Source: Armillaria gallica (taxonomy: Eukaryota; Basidiomycota; Agaricomycetes; Agaricales; Physalacriaceae). From it: 64,000 nucleotides of DNA. Positions 24,771 to 33,960 of the stretch are shown here, in pieces (the first letter of the stretch is position 1; each line of letters begins with the position of its first letter). The translations under genes were made by a program, and so were the position numbers. A model generated the notes under the pieces. It was not told the origin of the DNA. It ran no database searches and saw only the letters and a list, made by a program, of their open reading frames with translations. The stretch is from the NCBI GenBank assembly GCA_037576215.1, contig JBANDB010000006.1:3410001-3474000 (forward strand). The letters are read 5' to 3'.

Positions 24771-25625
24771 CGGGAAACTAGTAAATGTCGATGGCCCTAG
24801 ATGCTTTTGAGCTGACATGTACACTCCTAGAAACAGGCTGGTTCAAATTTATAGAGGGATTGGCCGCTTGTCTCTTAACGCCCATGGATATGTTCAAGTG
24901 TTCGACGCCATCCAAGAAAACTAGAAAGGCCAGGGTAATGTCAATACAATACGATGGTGCATCATATGCGTCGTATGGAGTGATACCATCGATGTATATC
25001 ACGGCATATCAATTTGGGCGACGCTTGAAGATAAAGTTAATTATTCATCTTCCTCGTATGGATATATCCGAAGTAAAATATAGAAATTGTGCATTAAAAG
25101 GTACTTCGTTTGGTACCAGCAAAATTCCCTCAAAGACATCGCTCAAAAGAAGTGATTACCGATTTAAGAGCTCCCATGCCTATAATCACACATCTCAGCT
25201 GTCTCTCGGGTTTTTCAAAGTCTCGATTCTATTCTGACCATCCACAAATAGTTGCCCCCCAGCTGTGTGTAATACTACCTAGTGTCTTGCTAATAGTTGC
25301 TATTTGCTTCCGATTTCGGCCTGCAAGCCTTACTTTGACTTTCTCTCGCCTTCGCAGCATCTCTTGGTGTATCATAGCTGTGGTATTCCCTAGCGTAGGG
25401 GTACTCATACTAGGACCAGAATCAATGAAAACTGTCATGATATGCATCGTTACAGTGTATACTCCCTTACTTCCCATACGCGCTACTAGGATGAGGCTAC
25501 GCTATTGTTTCACAAATCGATGGGCAATGAATATAAATTATGGCTATAAAGCCACTCCAAAACACCACTTTTTCTTAACAAACCCACTCGCAACATGAAA
25601 TTCACTTTCCAACGTTCCAAAGCCC
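24771..25625. other. AT-richer region, no gene recognised
   Basis: Base composition is lower in GC than the surroundings. Open frames on both strands (24785-25237 +, 25229-25477 -) have no motif I recognise. It ends at the MITE target duplication at 25626. Confidence 0.4.
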
Positions 25626-25676
25626 TTTATGCATAGTGTTGCCGCGACTCAGCTTATCTCAGCTTAACGCCGAAGT

Positions 25677-25943
25677 TGGAAACCTGTCCTCTAGGACAGG
25701 AAACACTGGAAACTCACGGGAGGCGGCGAATACTGTGAACGACGGATGTATTGGAGAGAGAAGTATAGACGTCTACGTGAGGGAAGGGAAGAAAGAAAGA
25801 ATGGGGAGTCCTATGGATGAGGGCGAGTATTTATACGAGGCGGAAGCAGAATAGGACGAAAACAGGAGCAAAACATTGGTCCGGAAGCAGTCGTCAGATA
25901 TACGTCATCGTAAGTAAGGGCGTCATCGTAGGGCGGGCTTACA
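25677..25943 (-). repeat. Gypsy-2 3' LTR
   Basis: 267 bp, TG...CA ends, apparently identical to the partner at 31240. TATAAATA on the minus strand at 25828-25835. One end carries a palindrome CCTGTCCT/AGGACAGG. Confidence 0.95.
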
Positions 25944-25967
25944 CCCTCCCCCGTTTTAAGAAAAAAC

Positions 25968-28793
25968 TTACTTCTTTGACGCGAGCCATTTGTCGAGGGC
26001 TTCGCAGTCTTCAAGTTCCTTCCTAGGCAACCAACGCTCTTCTTCAGGTCCTTCTCCCAACCACCGTACCAAGTACTGGAACCCTCGGCCACGTTTACGT
26101 TCGTCGATGATCTTGTCGATGAAGAATTCTTCGACACCGTTTGCGGTAACGATGGGTTGTGGTCGAGCATGTTCTCTGTGAGGAAACAGAAGAGGGTCGT
26201 TCGAAACGAAAGGCTTGAGAACGCTAGAGTGGAAAGTAGGGAAGGTATTAGGGGCATTGGGGAGGTCGAGGGTGTAGGAAGAAGTTTCGGGGTGGCTGCT
26301 TATGACCGTGTAAGGGCCGTCAAATCGTGGCATGAATTTGGCGACGCGATCCTTCTTGCCTGCCTTGTACTCGTGGCGGCGGTGAAGAGTAGATAGCATG
26401 ACTTTGTCACCAGGTTGGAATTCAATTTCGGGAGCTCGTTTCTTGTTCGTGTGATAGGCTTGTGTAATTTTTGCGAGCATGAGGTTGTCTTTAGCGTCCT
26501 GAGTCTGCGACTCGATCCGTTGGAGCAGTTCTGTAGCGAGGACGACTGGTTCAGTGGGGGGGAGGATGGTGGGTACAAGTGGTGGAATGATGCGAGGAGA
26601 CCGGCCCATGCGGAGCTGGAATCCAGAGTATCCAGTCGAAGAATTGATACTGTTCATGATGTTGAACCTGATCAGGGGAAGAGCTTTAACCCAACCTTTC
26701 TGTTTCCTCGTTACATGGAAGCGGATGCATTGGTTGACAGTCTTGTTTGATCGTTCGCTGGAGCCATCTGTTTGGGGGTGGTAAGCGGAAGACAGTTTTA
26801 AGGAAACACCTGTTAATTTATGAAGGGCCGTCCAGAATTTGGCTGTGAAGAGTTTGTCTCTGTCAGAAACAATGTTTGCGGGCAGGCCATTCTCACAATA
26901 CCATTCGCGGAAGAATATTTCAGCCAATTGAGGTGCGTTGATGTCTGTGCGGACAGGGATGATTCGGATGTCTGATCCCAAGCGATCTGTGATGGTCAGG
27001 ATGCAGTCGAAGCCATCATCCTCAGGTAAAGGACCAATAAAGTCCATTGCCACGCTTTCCCCACGTTCATCAGGTACAGGGAGAGGATGTAAAGGGCCGT
27101 GAGGTTTTGAAGTCGTTGATTTATTTCTTTGGCACTCTACACAGGAAGGGATGTAACCCAGTTCCAAGTCGCGTCTCATGTTGGGCCAGTAATAGCAATC
27201 CCGGAGAGTCGCATAAGCTTTGTCAGAGCCGAAGTGCCCCAATGAGTCATGTGCCAATCGAAAGAGGTCCTCGCGCAGTGTGCCTGTCCGTGGAATGACC
27301 AGACGGTCACCTACGTACCACAGATCATTATAAAACCTGATTGATCCAAGGGAAATATCCGTGGAGGCAAGTTTCTTGACAAACTCGTCGTGTTTATATC
27401 CCTCGCGGATTGCTTCTAGGATTGAGCTGTCCGAAGTGATTTTGAGGACAGCAGCAGATGCGGGTGTGGAGGAGGCCCAGGAAGCCCAAGGCTGAACAGA
27501 CGGTTGATCTAGATCGATATCTGTTGATGTTTCGTCTTCATCATCAGGTGGTAATCGCGAAAGTGCATCTGCGGCGGTATTGTCTTCTCCACGGATGTAA
27601 TTTATGGTGAAGTCAAATTGAGACAGGAATTCATTCCAGCGCGCCTGTCGTCGTGAGAGGTCTTTTTGCGTGGCAAAGTTTTCAAGCGTGCGGTGATCTG
27701 TATATACTGTGAAGTCCATACCCAGCAGTTCAGCACGCCATTTTTTTAGTGCACGTACGATAGCGAGCAGCTCCTTTTCATGCACAGGGTAGTTCTTTTG
27801 CGCTCCTTTGAGTTGCATGGAGTCGAATGCGACAGGTCGTGCAGTTTCCCATGAAGGTCCCCAAGAAAGGACAGCACCGGTTCTCCAGTCACTGGCATCG
27901 CACGTTACAAAAATCTTGTTATCACCGGGGTTCTTGTGGTCGATGACTGTCAAACAGTCAGAGGAAAGCACTAAAGCTTTGATGGCATCAAATGCAAACT
28001 GGTGCTCCAATGTCCATTCAGGGAAGTTCTTTTCGGCATCCTTAGTGGTTAAAGGAGTCAAGATAACGGTATGGTCTGCAAGATTTTTCAAGAAGCTAGC
28101 GAGGTATCTCACAAGTCCCAAGAAACGGCGAACATCGGATGCTGTCTTAGGCCGAGGCCAATTCATAATACGCTCGATTTTTGAGTTATCCGGTTGTACT
28201 CCATTGCGAGAGATTCGATGACCCAAGAAGTTAAGCTCCAGCAGAAAGAATTGAGACTTTTTAGGATTGCAATATAAACTGTTTTTCCGCATGGTGTCCA
28301 TGATGAGCTTAACATGTGCCATGTGGTCTTCCAAGGAGTCAGACCAGATTATAATGTCGTCCAGATAGACGTGGCAGAATTTCCCAATGAAGTCCCTGAG
28401 GGCCGTTGTTACACGACGTTGGTGAACGGCAGGGGAGTTCTTCAAACCCTGAGGCATTACAGTCCACTCGTAGAGGCCGAGGGGGGTCGTGACAGCTGTC
28501 AGGGGGATACTGGCGGGATCCATGGGGGTATGGAAGAACGCATCGGTCATATCAATCTTCGACCAGATGGAACCTTTTGCCGCATCGGAAATTACATCGT
28601 CGACGCGTGGCAAGGGGTGACTATCAGTAACAGTGTTGGCATTTAGATCTCGGTAGTCGTTTACCCAACGGGGTAATACAGATTTATCAGTTTTTGGTAT
28701 GAGCAAGGCAGGGGACGCATGGGGTGAAGAGGAAGGTCGAATGCGGCCAGCATCAAGGTGTTGAGATATTAGGGTAGACCAGGCATCTTTAAA
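25968..28793 (-). CDS. Gypsy-2 Pol: RT, RNase H, integrase, chromodomain
   Basis: The frame is open from the presumed -1 shift site at 28793. Positions below count from the first internal Met at 28706 (912 residues). RT has YLDD at 114-117 and Asp52. RNase H catalytic acidic residues are D270, E311, D337 and D380. The integrase zinc-binding set is H486, H491, C522 and C525. The DD35E triad is D555, D615 and E651. A chromodomain occupies about the last 55 residues (EEFFIDKIIDERKRG ... YLVRWLG ... ERWLP), which in this clade steers integration to marked chromatin. No internal stop or frameshift is seen. Confidence 0.93.
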   Translation of the reverse strand, partial: FKDAWSTLISQHLDAGRIRPSSSPHASPALLIPKTDKSVLPRWVNDYRDLNANTVTDSHPLPRVDDVISDAAKGSIWSKIDMTDAFFHTPMDPASIPLTAVTTPLGLYEWTVMPQGLKNSPAVHQRRVTTALRDFIGKFCHVYLDDIIIWSDSLEDHMAHVKLIMDTMRKNSLYCNPKKSQFFLLELNFLGHRISRNGVQPDNSKIERIMNWPRPKTASDVRRFLGLVRYLASFLKNLADHTVILTPLTTKDAEKNFPEWTLEHQFAFDAIKALVLSSDCLTVIDHKNPGDNKIFVTCDASDWRTGAVLSWGPSWETARPVAFDSMQLKGAQKNYPVHEKELLAIVRALKKWRAELLGMDFTVYTDHRTLENFATQKDLSRRQARWNEFLSQFDFTINYIRGEDNTAADALSRLPPDDEDETSTDIDLDQPSVQPWASWASSTPASAAVLKITSDSSILEAIREGYKHDEFVKKLASTDISLGSIRFYNDLWYVGDRLVIPRTGTLREDLFRLAHDSLGHFGSDKAYATLRDCYYWPNMRRDLELGYIPSCVECQRNKSTTSKPHGPLHPLPVPDERGESVAMDFIGPLPEDDGFDCILTITDRLGSDIRIIPVRTDINAPQLAEIFFREWYCENGLPANIVSDRDKLFTAKFWTALHKLTGVSLKLSSAYHPQTDGSSERSNKTVNQCIRFHVTRKQKGWVKALPLIRFNIMNSINSSTGYSGFQLRMGRSPRIIPPLVPTILPPTEPVVLATELLQRIESQTQDAKDNLMLAKITQAYHTNKKRAPEIEFQPGDKVMLSTLHRRHEYKAGKKDRVAKFMPRFDGPYTVISSHPETSSYTLDLPNAPNTFPTFHSSVLKPFVSNDPLLFPHREHARPQPIVTANGVEEFFIDKIIDERKRGRGFQYLVRWLGEGPEEERWLPRKELEDCEALDKWLASKK

Positions 28794-29557
28794 TTTTTTG
28801 GAGATGTGTATGAACGAGTGACAATCGTCTTATTGGCGTTTTTCAGTTTAATAGAGCATGTGACTTCTTTAGGCATTTCGTCAACATGAGGAATAGGCGT
28901 GAATATATCCGCATAATCAGTTTTGACAGTATCGTTTAGGTCTTTGAGTTTTTGTAAGTAGGCAAGGGTCTCGATCCTATCCCGAATTGCAGCTACAACC
29001 GGTGCAGTACTTAGCGGTTCGCAGGATCTATCAATTTTCGGACGTCTTGCAGCGCAGAAGGAAGACAATTCCTTTTTAAGTTCACGACGGTTCGCAAGAA
29101 TAGAATCCAGAGGCGTTGAATTAATTGGAGCGGGTACAGTTACAGGCGGTGGGGAATTTAAGATATCAAATCCAGTAGTTTTGTCAATGCAAGTACGCGA
29201 AGACGTGTCAACAATAAGAGAATTTAAGGATAAAAATGGGAGCCCAAGAATGACATCTGCACATAAGGAAGGGGCTACTATTGCACGAACGGTACGGGCA
29301 GACCATTGATTGGTGAGATCGTGTAACTTCAGTTTGACCCAGTATTGGAAAGACGAAGGCGCCGAGGAATCAGAAGAAAATGCATTTGAAACTTGCATAA
29401 CATTCGGTAGGGGTCGAAATCGAAGCTGTAGGTCTCGCGCGAGTTGTTCCCGGATTATAACTATGTGGGAGCCTGGATCAATAAGTCCGTTTAAGATGCG
29501 ACGAGAATAAGGGGAAACAGGGTCATCGACGGTGCAACGCCAAAATAGGTGGGGCAA
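28769..29557 (-). CDS. Gypsy-2 aspartic protease frame
   Basis: A separate frame lies between gag and pol, -1 relative to gag. The retropepsin-like active-site segment is LIDPGSHIVII: the catalytic Asp is present, but the residue after it is Pro rather than Ser or Thr. A hydrophobic ADVILGLPFL strand follows, matching the flap-distal motif of the family. The protease would cut the Gag-Pol polyprotein. No ATG opens the frame; translation is expected by frameshift from gag. It ends with TAA at 28769-28771, 22 nt after a slippery heptamer A AAA AAT at 28799-28793. Confidence 0.8.
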   Translation of the reverse strand: MPHLFWRCTVDDPVSPYSRRILNGLIDPGSHIVIIREQLARDLQLRFRPLPNVMQVSNAFSSDSSAPSSFQYWVKLKLHDLTNQWSARTVRAIVAPSLCADVILGLPFLSLNSLIVDTSSRTCIDKTTGFDILNSPPPVTVPAPINSTPLDSILANRRELKKELSSFCAARRPKIDRSCEPLSTAPVVAAIRDRIETLAYLQKLKDLNDTVKTDYADIFTPIPHVDEMPKEVTCSIKLKNANKTIVTRSYTSPKNLKMPGLP

Positions 29558-30819
29558 GGAAAAAGAACGGAAGGAGAAATGGCAGCGACAGGAGGAGCAC
29601 TCACAAATCTAGAGTCGTTAGAGTCCAATGAAGCTTCGTTCATTTGGAACCATGTATCAAGTGTTGACTGCGTAGGGTCATTAGGGGGGAGGACAGCAGC
29701 TGTTGGTGCAGGTACCGTGGTGGGATAGGTGGGAGGGTAAGAGTGCGAGTGGACAATCTGTGGCGCAGGAGGAGGAGCGTTGTATTGTGGGGGTGCAGGT
29801 GCGGGTTCATGTGCAGGGACATGAGTCGCAGCTACCGGTTGCGCAGGTTGAGCAAATTTCAGCGGATGGGTGTTTGGAAGGGCATTCCGAGCGTTGTCGA
29901 CGTCAGCCTGAGTGAGAGTATGGTACCCAACCGGTGAAGGAAAACCATTTTTGCAATCGTCTTTGTTATGGTTAACAAAGAATTGACGACATTTATTGCA
30001 GCCGAAGTATAATCGAAGTAGGACGCGTTCAGCCTCAGTGATCTGGGGCAATCTAGGACGCTTGGAGAAGGAAGGGGCGGGGTTAGGCACGTTGGTCGAG
30101 GAAGATTGGGCGGTAGAAGTAGTTCCAGAACGAGATGAATCATTGAATCCGGCGGTTGAAGACGAACGCTTTTTGTCATTGCTGATCATTTTGCGCGCGG
30201 CTTCCTCAGCTTCGGCCCTACGCATGTCCTTCTCGCGAGTACGTCTCTCGTCAACGATGATGACAAGATCCACCCAGGTATCTAGGTCTTTCTCGCCAAA
30301 GATCTTTTCGTTGTCGTCAATTTCCGCACGGAGAAGGGGGTCCATGGCAAGGTCTAGTTGGATCCGTAAACGATCGTCGTCAAGATGGAAGGTGGAGCCG
30401 GTGAGGGCAGAGTTGTCGTTGATCATTGAGTTAGCCAGATCTGCGAAGGATCCAGAGCCCTGAGTGATGGATAGCAGACGAGCTTGGCGCGTCTTCTGCC
30501 ACGTCGAAGGGAGCCACTTGGTCATGGATTTGGTCAGGAAATCTTCGAAAGAGAGTTTGTTGAGTTCTATGTGGTTGGCCTGGTACCAGAGCGCGATGCG
30601 GCGAGGTTTGAGGCCACCAGCAACGTTAGTCACATAGTTCTCTGCCTTGAGGCTCTCCTTGTTGGCGAAATAGGTACGACAGCATGTGGCCCAGTCCAGC
30701 CAGTGGTCCTCAGTCGGCATTTTCTCGCCGGCGAGCATCATTGGGACTTTTTCAGGCGCAGTCTGGACGACTTCAGGGTATGTGCGTGCCGTTGGGTTGG
30801 AGATGGAGGCGTTGGACAT
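29491..30819 (-). CDS. Gypsy-2 Gag
   Basis: 442 residues from the ATG at 30817-30819. The frame is open upstream to 31020, but without another good ATG. Gag forms the virus-like particle and packages element RNA. A central helical region (about residues 30-230) contains a capsid-like stretch with WLDWATCCRTYF and KWLPSTWQKTR. A zinc knuckle of form C-x2-C-x6-H-x4-C (CNKCRQFFVNHNKDDC) follows and differs from the usual C-x2-C-x4-H-x4-C spacing. The C-terminus is rich in Pro/Ala. It overlaps the protease frame by at least 67 nt in the -1 register. Confidence 0.85.
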   Translation of the reverse strand: MSNASISNPTARTYPEVVQTAPEKVPMMLAGEKMPTEDHWLDWATCCRTYFANKESLKAENYVTNVAGGLKPRRIALWYQANHIELNKLSFEDFLTKSMTKWLPSTWQKTRQARLLSITQGSGSFADLANSMINDNSALTGSTFHLDDDRLRIQLDLAMDPLLRAEIDDNEKIFGEKDLDTWVDLVIIVDERRTREKDMRRAEAEEAARKMISNDKKRSSSTAGFNDSSRSGTTSTAQSSSTNVPNPAPSFSKRPRLPQITEAERVLLRLYFGCNKCRQFFVNHNKDDCKNGFPSPVGYHTLTQADVDNARNALPNTHPLKFAQPAQPVAATHVPAHEPAPAPPQYNAPPPAPQIVHSHSYPPTYPTTVPAPTAAVLPPNDPTQSTLDTWFQMNEASLDSNDSRFVSAPPVAAISPSVLFPCPTYFGVAPSMTLFPLILVAS

Positions 30820-31239
30820 GATGAAAAGGGAGATATCGTCAATAGAGGAGTCGGGTGATGGAGGAGTTGGCGCGGTGGCAGGGAGGATAACACGAGGGGC
30901 AGAGGGAGGAGAAGGGGCGTTGAGACGATGAGCTCGACGTTGAGAGGAAAGGGCGGGGACTCGACGGCCAGGGAGTGGAGTGACAGTGGGCAACGACAGT
31001 TCCTGCGATGAGGAGAACAATCAGTACTGTTGCCTACGATGAAGCGTAACAGGAGAGAGGGCGCTCGCGATGGAGCACGTTTGTCACGATGGACGGATCC
31101 GCGTTGGGATAAGCTCGCGTTGGAGCGTGTTCGTCGCGTCGGACAGAAGGAAAAGCACGCTCTACGTCACGACGGACGGTGCAGAGACGTTTTCGACGTC
31201 GCAATCAGCGACGTACAGGCGTCGTAGCAGTAAAAAAAG

Positions 31240-31506
31240 TGGAAACCTGTCCTCTAGGACAGGAAACACTGGAAACTCACGGGAGGCGGCGAATACTGTG
31301 AACGACGGATGTATTGGAGAGAGAAGTATAGACGTCTACGTGAGGGAAGGGAAGAAAGAAAGAATGGGGAGTCCTATGGATGAGGGCGAGTATTTATACG
31401 AGGCGGAAGCAGAATAGGACGAAAACAGGAGCAAAACATTGGTCCGGAAGCAGTCGTCAGATATACGTCATCGTAAGTAAGGGCGTCATCGTAGGGCGGG
31501 CTTACA
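31240..31506 (-). repeat. Gypsy-2 5' LTR (promoter LTR)
   Basis: This is the upstream LTR for minus-strand transcription, with a TATAAATA box at 31391-31398 and TG...CA ends. The gag start follows after a leader of about 420 nt. Confidence 0.95.
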
Positions 31507-31719
31507 GAAGTCGACTTCTGAGTCGCGGAGGATAGAAGGACAGAGGGAACAGCTACACTGTCACTGACACCACCAACAATTCTTGTGAGTGAATACGTAC
31601 CTCAGATTATTGGCCATTTTGAGCAATCGTGCAGTCAGAGCAAACCAAGCGCAAACGGCTCAAAACCGACTTCGGCGTTAAGCCGAGATAAGCTGAGTCG
31701 CGGCAACACTATTTATGCA

Positions 31720-33208
31720 TGCTTCCAAGGCGATGGGTATGCATTTTTTCTAATATATTGTCCACGCACCACCGAGTCCTCATAGCCGCATTTATAGGGA
31801 AACCTCTGAGTTTGTATTTTCTTAGTCTATGTCTCTCCACTTTTGACCAAATCTCTCGCTAGTGGTCTCTCAGAGTCCGTTCCAGAGTACGTGAGCTCTA
31901 CACTGACCTAAAAGTGAGATGTCATGGAACACATTACAGATGCATTTCTCACGGAAAACAAACCGTTACAAGCGGAGGTTCGGCGACAAACGGAGGGAGC
32001 CAAACTCAGCGACCTCTGATTAAGAGTGGGGGACAGTCTCAACAAGGCTCTGGGGGAAAGTGAAACGGAGGAAGCAAGTAGCAATGATAGAACACGCGCC
32101 TCTTGTCTGTAGATCATTGATTAGAGTTTAGAGTGTAGACACCGGTATCCAGTCCTAATCAGGAACTTAGTCGTGTAGACAAAGCTGATCTCCATCTCGT
32201 CGACGCAGGGACTGTGGAGCTGGATTATTCTTGATTGCACCAGTAGGCCTTCGAAGATGAACGACACCCTGCGGAGATGGTGATAAGGGACAGGAGAACC
32301 CCCGCTGAGATTAGAGCGATTTCCGTGAAACATGTCATGGAGCATATGTACTCGGCAATGGGAATGGAATCCTCCAAGTCAGTCATGCGGTAGGTAGGTA
32401 GTATTAAACGGCAGTGTCCACACAGTGAACGCCGGTCCAAGCGAAATAGACATCTTTCCAGGAAAATAAGTCGGAAATAGCAGTCAACGTATGAGCATGA
32501 GGGGATGAATGCGATGCAGTGATAGGCACGTAAACAGGATCGACGAGGGAGGGTGTCTTCATTAGATGAAGTCGATCTTGACTGTCGAGCGGAAGAGACC
32601 AGCTCTGGTCGAGCGGTGCTTGACAGTACAACTGGACCTGAAAGTTCAGATAACTAACCAAGTCAGGAGAACCAGTATACGTACGCGTCTAGCCCTCGCA
32701 CAACGAATCCTTAACACCGATGGTTAACGCCAACCCATGACCCAATTTGTCTGCTCATCGTAACGAGCACGTCGGGTGAATAATTTAGACGACACAAATT
32801 CCAAGCCTTGCGATGGAGAATACAGTGTTTGTTAATGCACTTCCTTCAAAGCCTTCGATCAAAAGACCCAACTCTTCTTTGAGCCAGGGCAAGTAGTCAT
32901 GAAAGACGTTCAGATGTAGGACGGCATTTCAGAGTGCCAGGCTTTATATACAATTATCTTCGCAAGCTCTGGAGGAAACGTATTCATGGCGAACTATGAT
33001 CGGCAGTGCAAGTCTCCGGCCCTCGTCCCGATGTACGTCCACAACAAGATTCTCAGTGTCGATTGGAAGCATCAGCACTACTTGGTGTGCGTAGGTTCCA
33101 GGTACTAATTAATTGTTCTGTTCTGTCATAAATGATGAAGGATCAATGAACTTTGTTCTGTCACTTAACGAAGTGTCGTGCACCCAACGTGAAGGGAGTC
33201 TACCTATT
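31720..33208. other. Region right of the MITE, no recognised gene
   Basis: Two minus-strand frames (32661-32404 and 32440-32225) are the longest. The second has a hydrophobic stretch (CFTEIALISAGVLLSLITI) that could be a membrane segment, but I cannot join them by a convincing intron. 32855-32915 repeats the GT32-junction sequence at 12540-12592. Confidence 0.4.
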
Positions 33209-33960
33209 AAGAGCATAACCTGCTTGCGCTACCTGAGGGGCAACGCCATGGACGCTAACCCTGCCACGAGGACGACGACGGCTGTCAACATCAATTTGTT
33301 ACCCCAATGGCCTAGGAACCCAATGAACGCAGCGTCATCATCATGCTATCTGCTGCCATAGAAATGCGAGAAAAACGAATGCGGCGCTTCACCATCCTTG
33401 GCATTCTTCCCGTAGAGGGAGTTCAGCAAGATACGGATGGGGTCACTGAGCGGGGGAGGAAGTCCAGATGGCGTATTGTAGGGAAAGCAACATGGGTCCG
33501 GTAGAGAACATGACGGTGGGACAGTTGAGGAACCAGGAATGATCAAACGTCGTGAGGTTGTGGACGAGCTGAGCGAAAAATGGGTACCCTTTTGTTGAGA
33601 ACATGAGGTTGTTGAAGACGCCGACTGGGATGGTTTAGGGGAGAATGACGGGATATGCGAGGTGAAGGTCCAATGGACGCTAGCAGCCAATGTCGACATC
33701 GTAGTATACACCTCCGTAGTAGTGCAAGACAAAGTACCGGATCACGCTGTATCAGAAAACGATATCCATCGTATACGTCCATAGAAACCAATGATACTAT
33801 TCGTTCATAACTTTTCGAGAAGATTCGTCTGTCCAAAACACGTAATCACTGCCTGGAGGTTAGCTTGACAGTGTTGGTACCATGAAGATAGACATACTAG
33901 TCTGGCTTTAGGTTCGTCTTAGCCGTCTGGTGAAGTAGCCTCCACCCGGCCATGGTCTGT
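33209..33960 (-). pseudogene. GT32 glycosyltransferase pseudogene, best-preserved C-terminal half
   Basis: The minus strand starts with a HQTAKT segment near 33925. It continues with a frameshifted catalytic core around 33780-33660 (YDGYRF, IQR, then a lost DXD). After that it has IPVGVFNNLMFS, PFFAQLVHNLTTFDHSWFL, CPTVMFSTGPM and SLYGKNAKDGEAPHSFFS. The end encodes AAFIGFLGHWGNKLMLTAVV, a C-terminal membrane anchor. This layout fits GT32 enzymes of the Och1/SUR1 group (Golgi mannosyl or sphingolipid sugar transfer). Stops where the family has Lys (in ILPxTIPV) and several frameshifts make it a pseudogene. Confidence 0.85.

Larger units (their letters stand above)
25677..31506 (-). mobile_element. 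Gypsy-2: recent Ty3/gypsy chromovirus-type retrotransposon
   Basis: Two 267-bp LTRs (25677-25943 and 31240-31506) begin TGGAAACC and end GGCTTACA. They appear identical throughout. The target duplication GAAGT occurs at 25672-25676 and 31507-31511. The minus-strand order is gag, protease, RT, RNase H, integrase, chromodomain, which is the Ty3/gypsy order. A polypurine tract (AAAACGGGGGAGGG on the minus strand) abuts the 3' LTR at 25944-25957. All RT, RNase H and integrase catalytic residues I can place are kept. The primer-binding site next to the 5' LTR is not obvious. The insertion is recent and may be active. Confidence 0.95.
25634..31711. mobile_element. hAT-type MITE, split by Gypsy-2
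   Basis: Terminal inverted repeats: the left begins TAGTGTTGCCGCGACTCAGC at 25634 and the right ends with its complement at 31711. About 44 bp pair with one mismatch. The 8-bp sequence TTTATGCA directly precedes (25626-25633) and directly follows (31712-31719). The 8-bp target duplication and the TAGNG-type terminus fit the hAT superfamily. Without the inserted retrotransposon (25677-31511) the element is 243 bp and has no coding capacity, so it is non-autonomous. Confidence 0.88.

Noticed and set aside
24785..25237. 150-codon frame in the AT-rich region, considered as a retroelement or recombinase fragment
   Set aside because: No motif could be matched on either strand; left as unassigned sequence.
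28769..29557. Calling the Gypsy-2 protease dead because of Asp-Pro-Gly
   Set aside because: The catalytic Asp is present and related fungal elements, as I recall, also vary at the second position; the change alone is not proof.
29491..29557. A classic slippery heptamer at the gag/protease overlap
   Set aside because: No XXXYYYZ heptamer in the correct register was found in the overlap, so only the frame relation is reported.
31200..31239. Primer-binding site of Gypsy-2
   Set aside because: The 20 bases after the 5' LTR do not start with TGG and show no complement in the LTR; I cannot name a primer.
32225..32661. Two minus-strand frames as a small membrane protein gene
   Set aside because: No convincing splice sites join them and no second copy supports them; reported only as part of an unassigned region.
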